Source of the DNA: JADCCX01 sp051649305
Lineage (GTDB): Bacteria > Pseudomonadota > Alphaproteobacteria > Rhizobiales > Beijerinckiaceae
Assembly: GCA_051649305.1 (NCBI GenBank)
Contig: JBOFGV010000073.1
Location: forward strand, 62,001-126,000
Length of the DNA: 64,000 nucleotides
Direction: 5' to 3'
Made by a program: the position numbers and the translations under genes. The notes under the pieces were generated by a model that was not told where the DNA came from, ran no database searches, and worked only from the letters and a program-made list of their open reading frames with translations. Shown here one piece after another: positions 7,143 to 15,735 of the stretch; position 1 is the stretch's first letter, and every line of letters starts with the position of its first letter.

Positions 7143-10100
7143 TCAGCCCGGTTTCTTGCCTTCAAGCTGGGCTTTCAAGGCCGCAAGCTGTGCAAAGGGT
7201 GAATCAGGATCGGGCTGCTTCTCGCGCGGACGGTTGTCCGGGTTGAGCGCACGCTGGTCAAATCGCGGCTTGTTGAAGCCTCCTTTGTCTTGAAACGGAC
7301 GCCCGCCACCCTGACGGTTGCCAAAGGAACGATCGCCGGAAGGCCTGTCTCCCGAGGGCTTGCCACCAAATTCCTGTCTTTGCGGTCTGTCTCCCTGTGG
7401 TCTTGGCGGCCTGCCGCCCTCCTGACCATCGGGACGCTTCTGCCAGGGCTTCTTGCCGCCATGACGCTGGGGACGTGGGCCAGCCTCGCCTTCAGCCGGA
7501 GGCACATTGCCTTCGCCGGAAGCAGCGACAGCAGTATTAGGTGTCTGGCGCTGGTGGCGCGCACCCTGCTGCGGGCGGCCATGGTTGCGTCTGGGAGCCT
7601 GTTCACGATCAAACCGGGCCGGACGCCAGACATCAACCAGTTCTGGCTCGGCAGGAACGGGAGTTTCTGTGACAGTTGCTTCCACAACAGCTGGTTCGGT
7701 TGTTGCTACTGCAACCTGTTCCAACACCTGCTCGGTTGGCGCTTCGTCTTGTGGAGCTTCAACGGCAACTTCTTCAACTGCCACAGGCGTTTCAGAAACA
7801 GATTCTGCAGATACTGCGTCCGCTTCAGGAGCATCCGCAACCGTCATCTCTTCGGTGACGCTTTCGGCAGCAGCCTCTGGCGCAACCGCAACTGCTGGTG
7901 CAGCAGCCGCAATCACGAGCGGAATGACCGCCACGTCTTTCAGCGGGGCCTTTTTCTCCACACGGTAGCCAAGGCTCTTCAGCACAGCGGCAAAATCATC
8001 CCCGGCACAGCCCACAAGCGAGGTCATAGGGCCAATGACCGTGAAACCATCGCCGTAATAGGCTCCGGCAGGAATTTCGCCAGGAGTTGTACCGGGGCGG
8101 AAGGCCACAGCGGGACGAATGAGGTCCGCCAATCGCTCCAGAATATCGACGCGGATGGCGCGTGGGCCACAGACGCGGAAGCCCGCTGCCCGGTAAAGCG
8201 CCACAGGAATCTCGGCATCAACAGGGATCGACGTGCGGCCAGATGACGAGAGATGCACAATGTCATCAAGGCCCTTGGTGTCCATGCTGCCATGCTTGAG
8301 CACCCAGAGCTGGGCCGCCAGCGCACGCGGTGCGGGCTTGAGCAGAAGGGGCGTTGTGATGCTGTAGGCACCAAAGCGCACACCAAGCTTGCGCAGTGTG
8401 GAGCGCGATTCCTGATCCAGCGACTTCACATCGTTCTGCACCTGCGTGCGCTCCAGCACACCCAGATGCTCGGCGAGTTGATAGGCAATGCCACGGCTGA
8501 TGCCTTCCAGTCCCTCGCCGCTTTCCAGCACCAGCAGAGGGCCAAGCAGCTTTTTCAGGTGCGCTTTCAGCCACATTGCAAGGCGCGCTTCGACGCTTTC
8601 GCGGGCGGATCCTGCCAATTGATCATCTGCGAGCACCAGAAACCGCGGCTCCAGAACACGTTCACCGGCCTGCAAACGCGCCACAGGTTCGCCAATCCAG
8701 CGCAGGGTGCCATCCAGCGACAGAACAAAGGTTTCATCCGCTGCTGCCGAGAGTCGTGCAGCGCGCGCCTCGATCTCTGTAACAAGTGCCTTGCTGGCAG
8801 CCGCCAGAAGCGCCTTGGCTTCAGGGCCGGAGGCATTGGCATCCGGCGTGAAACGGAAGCCCTGCAGGCGACCCACAGGCTGACCCTCGACGGTCACATC
8901 TCCAACGGCAGTTACTTCAGATTCCAGCATCGCATTCTCTCTCAGGCGGCGCATCAATACACTGGTTCGCCGATCTACAAAACGCGCCGTCAATTTCTCG
9001 TGCAGCGCATCTGACAACTTGTCCTCTATCGCGCGCGTGACGCCCTGCCAATGGAGAGGTTGCCTCAACCAGTCGCGATTTGCACAAAATGTCCAGGTTC
9101 TGATCTGTGCAATGCGGGCTGAGAGCGTATCGATGTCGCCATCCACACGGTCACACATGTTGATCTGGCGCTGGAACCAGTCATCCGGGATGTGCCCCTT
9201 GTCGCTCAGAAAGCTGAAAATCTGGCCTACCAGTTCAGCATGGGCATGGGGTGCCACTTTGCGATAATCCGGCAGGGCGCACATGTCCCAGAGCCGCATG
9301 ATGCTGTCCCGACCACCAATGCGGGCGGTGATATCGGGATCAGCCGCCAGAATATCCAGCACCACCTCATCCTCGGCGCGCGGCACCCGCGAAACGCCGG
9401 GATCAACTGGTGTGACGGCCAGACTGCGGCGCAAGGCTTCGATGGAGCCAAATTCCAGATCAGGATTGCGCCAGTTGATGACCCTGACAGGATCAAAGAT
9501 GTGGTTTTCAAGATGATCTATCGTGTCAGGATCAAACGGCCTGCACCGCCCTGATGTGCCAAAGGTGCCGTCGCGCAAGTGACGGCCCGCGCGTCCCGCG
9601 ATCTGGCCGAGTTCCGCTGCTGTCAGGCGACGATGCGAGCGGCCATCAAACTTGCTGTCTCCGGCAAAGGCCACGTGGTGGATATCGAGGTTCAGGCCCA
9701 TGCCGATGGCATCAGTCGCGATGATGTGGTCCACATCGCCTGACTGGAACAACTCGACCTGCGCATTCCTTGTGCGCGGGCTGAGCGCGCCCATCACAAC
9801 GGCTGCCCCGCCCCGCTGGCGGCGGATGAGTTCTGCGATGGTGTAAACTTCTTCTGCCGAAAACGCGACAATCGCCGAGCGCGGCGGCAGGCGCGTCAAT
9901 TTCTTTTCGCCCGCGTAAGTCAAGTTGGAGAGGCGGGGCCGCGAGACGATGTTGGCATCCGGCAGCAGCATTTCCACAAGCGGACGCATGGTGGCCGAGC
10001 CGATGACCAATGTTTCCTCGCGCCCCCGGCGGTTGAGCAGGTGGTCGGTAAAGACATGGCCGCGATCAAAATCCTGCGCCAATTGAATTTCATCAATGGC

Positions 10101-10397
10101 AACAAAGGCCACATCGAGATCACGCGGCATGGCCTCCACGGTTGCCACCCAGTAGCGCGGCTTGGCAGGCTTGATCTTCTCTTCGCCGGTGATCAGCGCC
10201 ACCTGATCAGCACCCACGCGCTCGACCACACGCCCGTAGACCTCGCGTGCCAGAAGCCGCAGCGGCAGACCAATGAGCCCCGAGGAATGCCCCAGCATCC
10301 GCTCGATGGCAAGATGTGTTTTGCCGGTGTTTGTTGGCCCCAGAACGGCGGTTAAGCCGCGTGAACGCACATGTGGAGAGAGAGAATACGAGGCCAT
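7143..10397 (-). CDS. Suv3-like ATP-dependent RNA helicase with long low-complexity tail
   Basis: An SF2 RNA helicase of the Suv3 type, related to the helicase of the mitochondrial degradosome. From the ATG at 10397 (MASYSLSP) it has 1084 residues. Motif I is GPTNTGKT at residues 20-27, motif II DEIQ, motif III SAT, motif V ATDAIGMGLN and motif VI QIAGRAGR. A Suv3-type helical C-terminal part follows. Roughly the last 250 residues are unlike the rest: first an Ala/Val/Glu-rich acidic stretch, then an Arg/Gly/Gln/Pro-rich basic stretch with repeats such as GGKPSGDRPSGDR. Such tails often bind RNA or drive condensation, which is inference here. A GTG start at 10460 would add 21 residues. A role in RNA turnover is likely; no other degradosome gene is adjacent. 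Confidence 0.9.
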   Translation of the reverse strand: MASYSLSPHVRSRGLTAVLGPTNTGKTHLAIERMLGHSSGLIGLPLRLLAREVYGRVVERVGADQVALITGEEKIKPAKPRYWVATVEAMPRDLDVAFVAIDEIQLAQDFDRGHVFTDHLLNRRGREETLVIGSATMRPLVEMLLPDANIVSRPRLSNLTYAGEKKLTRLPPRSAIVAFSAEEVYTIAELIRRQRGGAAVVMGALSPRTRNAQVELFQSGDVDHIIATDAIGMGLNLDIHHVAFAGDSKFDGRSHRRLTAAELGQIAGRAGRHLRDGTFGTSGRCRPFDPDTIDHLENHIFDPVRVINWRNPDLEFGSIEALRRSLAVTPVDPGVSRVPRAEDEVVLDILAADPDITARIGGRDSIMRLWDMCALPDYRKVAPHAHAELVGQIFSFLSDKGHIPDDWFQRQINMCDRVDGDIDTLSARIAQIRTWTFCANRDWLRQPLHWQGVTRAIEDKLSDALHEKLTARFVDRRTSVLMRRLRENAMLESEVTAVGDVTVEGQPVGRLQGFRFTPDANASGPEAKALLAAASKALVTEIEARAARLSAAADETFVLSLDGTLRWIGEPVARLQAGERVLEPRFLVLADDQLAGSARESVEARLAMWLKAHLKKLLGPLLVLESGEGLEGISRGIAYQLAEHLGVLERTQVQNDVKSLDQESRSTLRKLGVRFGAYSITTPLLLKPAPRALAAQLWVLKHGSMDTKGLDDIVHLSSSGRTSIPVDAEIPVALYRAAGFRVCGPRAIRVDILERLADLIRPAVAFRPGTTPGEIPAGAYYGDGFTVIGPMTSLVGCAGDDFAAVLKSLGYRVEKKAPLKDVAVIPLVIAAAAPAVAVAPEAAAESVTEEMTVADAPEADAVSAESVSETPVAVEEVAVEAPQDEAPTEQVLEQVAVATTEPAVVEATVTETPVPAEPELVDVWRPARFDREQAPRRNHGRPQQGARHQRQTPNTAVAASGEGNVPPAEGEAGPRPQRHGGKKPWQKRPDGQEGGRPPRPQGDRPQRQEFGGKPSGDRPSGDRSFGNRQGGGRPFQDKGGFNKPRFDQRALNPDNRPREKQPDPDSPFAQLAALKAQLEGKKPG

Positions 10398-10928
10398 ATT
10401 AACTTTCTGGTCCGGAAATACACCGAGAGTTGTGCCTGTCCGGGACAGTTTCCTTAGCACCAGCCAAAGGCCGGTTCACGCCTTTTTGTTACATGGATTG
10501 CGCTGGTCCCGCTCTGATGCAGAAATATGACGGTTTCACCTTCCGGTGTTAACACTTCTCCCAAACACAGAACAGAGTGGCGACGAATCAGCACAACCCG
10601 CGCGTGCGCCGTGGTTGATGGATGTTTTTCCCGTATTGTTGAAAGAGTTGGTTTGAAACGGATTCATTCTGCAGGTCGCAGCCGACACTTCATTGACTTG
10701 TGTCATGCCTTCGGTAAGCCGGCAAATATTAAACCGTGATGAGTGCAATCAGCAAAAGATTGCCCTATGATCTTAACCACAGGAACCTGGATGAAACAAA
10801 GCATGCCCGAATCGGCATCAGCGTGATTCGCACCCATTTTGGGCATCAATAGGCTTGATCAACGCTTTGTGTGTGACGTCCGCCCAAAACTGTCATAAAG
10901 CAAAAGAAGCCACCCTGAAGGAGTTTTC
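10398..10928. other. 531-base intergenic region, no gene seen
   Basis: The region separates the divergent helicase and binding-protein genes and should hold both promoters. Reading frames in it give only short, compositionally unlikely peptides. A small dyad CTGTCC-G-GGACAG lies at 10436-10448 in the helicase leader. The binding-protein gene has AAGGAG just before its start. I see no RNA gene or repeat. Confidence 0.5.
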
Positions 10929-12527
10929 ATGCGCCGGATTTTCACCAGACGGAACGTCGCCCACCTCGCAGCAGTTGCCTTGGCCTTTGCTGGCACAGCA
11001 GGCGTTGCGCAGGCACAGACCTCAGCCCAGAAAACCCTGCGCATCGTGCCTTTTGCCGATCTGCAGGTGATTGACCCGATCAACACAACTGCAGGTAATG
11101 TCCAGAGCCATGCCATGCATGTCTATGACTTCCTGTTTGGCCGCGATGAAAAGCAGGTTCCCCAACCGCAAATGGTGCAGAGCTATTCTGTCAGCGCAGA
11201 TGGTCTTGTCTGGACCTTCACCCTGCGCGATGGTCTGAAATTCCACGATGGTGCTGCTGTCACCACCGAGGACGTTATCCAGTCATTGAAGCGCTGGGGC
11301 GCGCGTGATCCCTATGGTCGCCAGCTCGTTGCACTGACCAAGGACATGACGGCGACCGATGCCAAGAGCTTTACCTGGACATTGACCAAGCCTTTCTCGC
11401 TGATGCTGGAAGCGCTGTCGAAATCCACCAGCAACGTGCCTGCCATCATGCCAAAGCGCATTGCTGAAACCGATCCGATGAAGAACATCACCGAGACCAT
11501 CGGGTCCGGCCCGTTCATCTTTGTGCGGGAAGAATGGGTTCCCGGTGCGAAGGTGGTTTACCGCAAGAACCCGGACTACATCCCGCGCTCGGAGCCTTCT
11601 TCAGGTTCTGCCGGTGCCAAGATCGCCAAGGTGGACCGCATTGAGTGGCGGATCATTTCTGATCCCCAGTCAGCAGTCTTTGCGCTGATCAACGGCGAGG
11701 TGGATTTCCTCGAAAACCCGCCAACAGACCTGATCCCGGAACTGAAAGCACGTGGCGCGAAGTTCACCACCACCAACGCGCTCGGTTTTCAGGGTATGCT
11801 GCGCATGAACCACCTGCATGCGCCCTTCAACGATGCCCGCGCCCGCCGCGCCCTGCTCTATCTGATGGATCAGGAGCAGTATCTGCGCGCAATGTTCGGT
11901 GATCCCGAGAACTGGCGCGTCTGCCGGGCCTATTTCAACTGCGGCGGGCCTTTTGCCACCGATGCCGGTGCTGAGGCTGATTTCGGCAAGAACAGGGACA
12001 AGGCAAAAGCCTTGCTGGCTGAGGCAGGATACAAGGGTGAACCGGTTGTTCTGTTGCACCCAACCGATATCTCCTTCCTGTCCGCAGCAACGCAGTTGCT
12101 GGCACAAGATCTGAAGTCGATTGGCGTCAATGTGCAGATGATTTCGATGGATTTCGCCACCATGGCGCAGCGTCGTGCCAACAAGTCTGCGCCTGATCAG
12201 GGCGGCTGGCATCTCGGTATGACATGGTGGAACGGTGCTGGTTCCATGGATCCTGTTGGCAACGTGCCAATGCAGGCCTCCTGCGAGCGGGCATGGCCGG
12301 GCTGGCCGTGCGATGCAGCGCATCAGGCGCTGATCACGGATTTTGCCGCTGCCAAGAACAGTGATGAACGCATGAAAGGCGCGATCGCCGTGCAGGAAAG
12401 CGCCTACAAGTTCGTGCCTTATGTGCCGTTTGGCCAGTGGTTCCAGCCTGTGGCACATTCGCCCAAGCTCAAGGGCCTGCCGATTGTTCCCGGTGTCATG
12501 GCCTTCTGGAACGTCGAGAAAGAATAA
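10929..12527 (+). CDS. ABC transporter substrate-binding protein, peptide/nickel family 5
   Basis: A periplasmic binding protein of the SBP_bac_5 (DppA/OppA) family, 532 residues. The N-terminus MRRIFTRRNVAHLAAVALAF is a signal peptide (with an RR pair, so Sec or Tat) ending at VAQAQT. Family hallmarks follow: a VIDPINTTAG-like start of lobe 1, the SADGLVWTFTLRDGLKFHDGAAV segment near residue 95 (read as SADGLVWTFTLRDG and LKFHDGAAV), and GSGPFIF further on. AAGGAG lies six bases before the ATG. No permease or ATPase gene adjoins it, so it is an orphan binding protein; its ligand is unknown. A dyad that may terminate transcription follows. Confidence 0.9.
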   Translation: MRRIFTRRNVAHLAAVALAFAGTAGVAQAQTSAQKTLRIVPFADLQVIDPINTTAGNVQSHAMHVYDFLFGRDEKQVPQPQMVQSYSVSADGLVWTFTLRDGLKFHDGAAVTTEDVIQSLKRWGARDPYGRQLVALTKDMTATDAKSFTWTLTKPFSLMLEALSKSTSNVPAIMPKRIAETDPMKNITETIGSGPFIFVREEWVPGAKVVYRKNPDYIPRSEPSSGSAGAKIAKVDRIEWRIISDPQSAVFALINGEVDFLENPPTDLIPELKARGAKFTTTNALGFQGMLRMNHLHAPFNDARARRALLYLMDQEQYLRAMFGDPENWRVCRAYFNCGGPFATDAGAEADFGKNRDKAKALLAEAGYKGEPVVLLHPTDISFLSAATQLLAQDLKSIGVNVQMISMDFATMAQRRANKSAPDQGGWHLGMTWWNGAGSMDPVGNVPMQASCERAWPGWPCDAAHQALITDFAAAKNSDERMKGAIAVQESAYKFVPYVPFGQWFQPVAHSPKLKGLPIVPGVMAFWNVEKE

Positions 12528-12539
12528 AAGATACCGTGC

Positions 12540-12573
12540 AAACGATGCGGGGTCAGAAGATTGCGCATCGTTT
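12540..12573 (+). terminator. Ten-base-pair inverted repeat after the binding-protein gene
   Basis: AAACGATGCG and its exact complement CGCATCGTTT are separated by 14 bases, starting 12 bases after the stop codon. Only three T residues end the right arm, so it is a weak intrinsic terminator or a transcript-end hairpin. Confidence 0.5.
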
Positions 12574-12667
12574 AACCGAACAGCAACCTTAACCAGCTAT
12601 GTCTATCCACAGTTAATCCATTGGCATGTCGCCTGTGGCCGTTCATGTTGCGTACGAGTGCGTTGTT

Positions 12668-13768
12668 ATGCGTTTGCGTCATCGTTCTTCCAAGGTGTCT
12701 TTCAAGACCGGGCCTTTCATGGTGCGCCCGTTGAAGCCCTGGATCCTCGCGGCAGGCGTCCTGGTTTCTGCCACAGCGACAGCCAACTATCGCTCTACCG
12801 TTGACCCCAACACACCGGGCCTGCGGTTTATGGAAGATCCTGCCAACGTCAGCCTCGCATGGCCAACATTGACAGCACCTGATCTCGCGATGGCAGTAGA
12901 GGATTTTATCGCACCACGCCCGCAGTTGCCTGTTGAAGACATGGCAGAAAATGACGAGGAGCCGCAGCTGCAGCCGGGATTGTGGCGCAACGCCCAGCAG
13001 ACTGATGGTTCGGAACCATTGTTTGAAGCCACACCGGAAATCTCGGTGCTGTTCCGCCTTGGCAGCGATCTCCTGCCACGCTCGCGCACCTTTGAATCGG
13101 ATGATGGTGGCGTGATCGTTGGCGCATTCAGCGGACTTGTGGATGCGCCCAAGGGGCTGGCTCTTGCCGCCCTGCCTCCGGAAGCGGAAAAGGCCAAGCC
13201 GGCTTTGCCAGCAGCCGCCAAACCAAAGACGGCGGTGGTTGTGCCTCTTCCTGCAAAAGCGCCTGAAGCGCAGTTTACGGTTCTCCAGCCGCCTGTCGTC
13301 AAGGTTTCGCTGGCACCCATGCGCCCTGTGCCGCCCCGTTCTCCGCTGGTTGGAACAGTGACCTCTGAAAAAGAAATGAAGTGTCTGGCGGAAGCCATCT
13401 ATTTCGAGGCGCGCTCGGAACCTGAACGCGGTCAGGCCGGTGTCGCGCAGGTTGTGCTCAACCGCGCCCGCTCCGGCGTTTACCCCTCAACCGTCTGTGG
13501 TGTGGTGTATCAGAACCGCCATCGCTATCTCGCCTGCCAGTTCACCTTTGCCTGCGAAGGCAAGTCGCTGCGCATCACAGAGCCCGGCGCATGGAGCACC
13601 GCGACCCGCATCGCGCGTGATGTAGCGGAAGGGCGCACTTACCTTGCAGGTGTCGGCAATGCGACGCACTACCATGCCAACTATGTGCGGCCATGGTGGG
13701 CGCGTCACATGGACCGGCGTGAAAAGGTAGGCAAGCACATCTTCTATTACGAAACAGCCGAAAACTGA
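12668..13768 (+). CDS. Cell wall hydrolase, SleB family
   Basis: A peptidoglycan-lytic protein with a C-terminal hydrolase_2 (SleB-type) domain of about 130 residues. It shows CLAEAIYFEARSEPERGQ, in which the EAxYFEARSE glutamates are the conserved catalytic region, then GVAQVVLNR, CGVVYQ, CQFTFACEG and THYHANYVRPWW. Before it lie a basic N-terminus, one hydrophobic span (WILAAGVLVSATATA) and some 200 residues rich in Pro/Ala. I place the start at the ATG at 12668 (MRLRHRSS), which leads into the signal anchor. An ATG at 12626 is also in frame but adds sequence unlike a secreted N-terminus. Expected to act in the periplasm or at the inner membrane. Total about 366 residues. Confidence 0.85.
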   Translation: MRLRHRSSKVSFKTGPFMVRPLKPWILAAGVLVSATATANYRSTVDPNTPGLRFMEDPANVSLAWPTLTAPDLAMAVEDFIAPRPQLPVEDMAENDEEPQLQPGLWRNAQQTDGSEPLFEATPEISVLFRLGSDLLPRSRTFESDDGGVIVGAFSGLVDAPKGLALAALPPEAEKAKPALPAAAKPKTAVVVPLPAKAPEAQFTVLQPPVVKVSLAPMRPVPPRSPLVGTVTSEKEMKCLAEAIYFEARSEPERGQAGVAQVVLNRARSGVYPSTVCGVVYQNRHRYLACQFTFACEGKSLRITEPGAWSTATRIARDVAEGRTYLAGVGNATHYHANYVRPWWARHMDRREKVGKHIFYYETAEN

Positions 13769-13817
13769 GACCGGAACAGCGTGACGTCCCATCCGGTTTC
13801 CTCTAGGAAGCCTCGGT

Positions 13818-14561
13818 ATGTGTGGACGCTACGCCCTGACCAATCCTCCTGATGCCGTGCGGGCGCTCTTTAACTATTCTGACCAGCCCAATTTCCCACC
13901 GCGCTACAACATTGCCCCCACACAGCCAGTGCCTGTGGTGCATGATCTTGACGGGCAAAGACGCTTCACCCTGATGCGCTGGGGTTTTGTTCCCTCATGG
14001 GTGAAGGATCTGAAAGACTTCCCGCTCGTCATCAACATCCGCTCGGAAACAGCACGGGAAAAAGCCTCGTTCCGCGCGGCCTTCATGCGCCGGCGGGCGC
14101 TTATGCCTGCCGATGGTTTTTACGAATGGCAGCGCCTTGATAAAACCAGCCGGCCCTTTCTGCTCAGGCGGCCAGACCGGGGCGTCTTTGCCTTTGCCGC
14201 TCTTTATGAAACCTGGTGCACGGCTGATGGCAGCGAGCTTGATACGGTTGCCTTGCTCAACACCCATGCCAACGGCGTTATATCAGCCATCCATGAGCGC
14301 TCCCCTGTCATCCTGCCGGAGAAGCATTTCGATCAGTGGCTGGACCCCATGACCGAGCCAGAGCGCGCCCATGCCCTGCTCAGACCACCGGCAGATGATT
14401 TGCTGGAAATGATCGCCATTGGAACGGGCATCAACCGCGTGATCAATGATGGCCCTGAGGTGCAGGAACAACTGGCGGCTGGCGGCGCGAAAGAAGACGT
14501 GATGGTCAAGCCTGTGAAAATACGAGCCAAACGAGACGAGGCACAAGGTAGGCTTTTCTGA
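13818..14561 (+). CDS. yedK: SOS response-associated peptidase / abasic-site protein, YedK (HMCES) family
   Basis: Proteins of this family form a thiazolidine crosslink with abasic sites in single-stranded DNA through Cys2, which is exposed when Met1 is removed. Here the N-terminus is MCGRYALT, so Cys2 is present. The other active-site signatures are the Asn in NIRSETA, the Glu in PADGFYEW and the His in SAIHERSPVIL. The length of 247 residues is close to the family norm. It stands alone between the wall hydrolase and, on the other strand, a glycosyltransferase. I saw no LexA box upstream that I would defend. Confidence 0.93.
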   Translation: MCGRYALTNPPDAVRALFNYSDQPNFPPRYNIAPTQPVPVVHDLDGQRRFTLMRWGFVPSWVKDLKDFPLVINIRSETAREKASFRAAFMRRRALMPADGFYEWQRLDKTSRPFLLRRPDRGVFAFAALYETWCTADGSELDTVALLNTHANGVISAIHERSPVILPEKHFDQWLDPMTEPERAHALLRPPADDLLEMIAIGTGINRVINDGPEVQEQLAAGGAKEDVMVKPVKIRAKRDEAQGRLF

Positions 14562-14565
14562 TCTC

Positions 14566-15735
14566 CTAGACCCAGCTTGAAGGTAATCCTGATCGTCCCT
14601 CTGCCAGACCGCGCCAGAACGCCTCATACTTGTTGACGCATTGCTCCAGCGAGAACTGCGCAAGGGCCTTTTGCCTTGAGGCTTCTCCCAATTGTGCACG
14701 CAGGGCTGGACCATGCGCCAGTTTGAGAATGGCTTCCGCAAGCTCTAATGGATTCTTTGGAGCGACTAGAAAGCCGGTTTCACCATCATCAACTGCATCA
14801 ATATTGCCGCCTACACGGGTAGCAATCATGGGAAGGCCAGCCGCCATGCCCTCGATCAGGCTGTTGGAAAATCCTTCTGTGTGGCTGATCAGAAGGCCAA
14901 CGTCAGCAGCAGCGTAGGGCTGGCGGGAACCTTTCCACTCGCCGGTGAAAACAACATTGCCCGCTATGTTCAAACGGTTGATTTCAGACTGAAGCTTCTC
15001 CCGAATTCCCTCGTCTCGGCCCGCAAGCAGCATATGCCAGGGTTGGGGAAGTTGCGGTGCAATCATGCCAAGGGTTGCAACAAGATCGCTGTGGCCCTTG
15101 TAGGCGTGAAGATTGGCCACAAGAGTCATTACAAAGGCATCTGGCGACAAGCCAAAGATTTGCCGCGCAGCCAAACGTTCGGCTTGAGACACAGAACCAG
15201 CAATGGGAATGCCGTTATGGATAACGCAAACCTTGTCTGCTGTACCCGCCTCAGTAACCAGCTCACTGGCCACAGCACTGGAATTGCCGACAAGGGCTGT
15301 ACTCATGCGGTGCGCCTTTCGCTCGAAGAGACGCGCTATCGGATGGTAATCCGAATAAAATGCCAGACTGCGCCGGCCATGAACAAGGTGCGATGCCTTG
15401 CCGATAGGTGAAAGATGCGCCAGCGCAGCTGCCAGATAAGGCTCGCTCAGGTAAGCATGGACAATGCGTGCGCCAGTTCTGTTCACGGCACGATGTACAA
15501 GCGCCGACTGGATGAGCGTTCTGATTGGCCGTGGAGATCTGAAAGGGGGCACCACAACCGTTACTCCGGCCTCTCTCAGGGGTGATTCCAGAGCGCCGCC
15601 CTGCTCCAGCAGAACAGCCGTGATATCAAAGCCGCGTTGCACCAGAAGTGGCAGAATATACAGCAGATGCTGTTCAGTTCCGCCGGTCCGCATGGGCGGA
15701 GCCGCAACGACAACAGGAATCCGGTCAGCCGCCAT
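14566..15735 (-). CDS. Glycosyltransferase family 4
   Basis: A GT-B fold sugar transferase of 389 residues. The GT4 signature is visible late in the protein as HTEGFSNSLIEGMAAGLP, including the E-x7-E pair, followed by GNIDAVDDGETGFLV. The acceptor half begins with VVVAAPPMRTGGTEQHLLYI. The ATG at 15735 overlaps the asparagine synthase gene by 11 bases and has GGAG seven bases upstream, so the pair is translationally coupled; a start at 15762 is less likely. Together with the asparagine synthase and epimerase genes it suggests synthesis of a surface polysaccharide or glycolipid. The sugar and acceptor are unknown. Confidence 0.88.
   Translation of the reverse strand: MAADRIPVVVAAPPMRTGGTEQHLLYILPLLVQRGFDITAVLLEQGGALESPLREAGVTVVVPPFRSPRPIRTLIQSALVHRAVNRTGARIVHAYLSEPYLAAALAHLSPIGKASHLVHGRRSLAFYSDYHPIARLFERKAHRMSTALVGNSSAVASELVTEAGTADKVCVIHNGIPIAGSVSQAERLAARQIFGLSPDAFVMTLVANLHAYKGHSDLVATLGMIAPQLPQPWHMLLAGRDEGIREKLQSEINRLNIAGNVVFTGEWKGSRQPYAAADVGLLISHTEGFSNSLIEGMAAGLPMIATRVGGNIDAVDDGETGFLVAPKNPLELAEAILKLAHGPALRAQLGEASRQKALAQFSLEQCVNKYEAFWRGLAEGRSGLPSSWV

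Noticed and set aside
7290..8246. Plus-strand frame of 318 codons
   Set aside because: It lies fully antisense to the Suv3-like helicase, is rich in Cys/Arg/Trp/His and matches no family; it is a by-product of the helicase's low-complexity codons.
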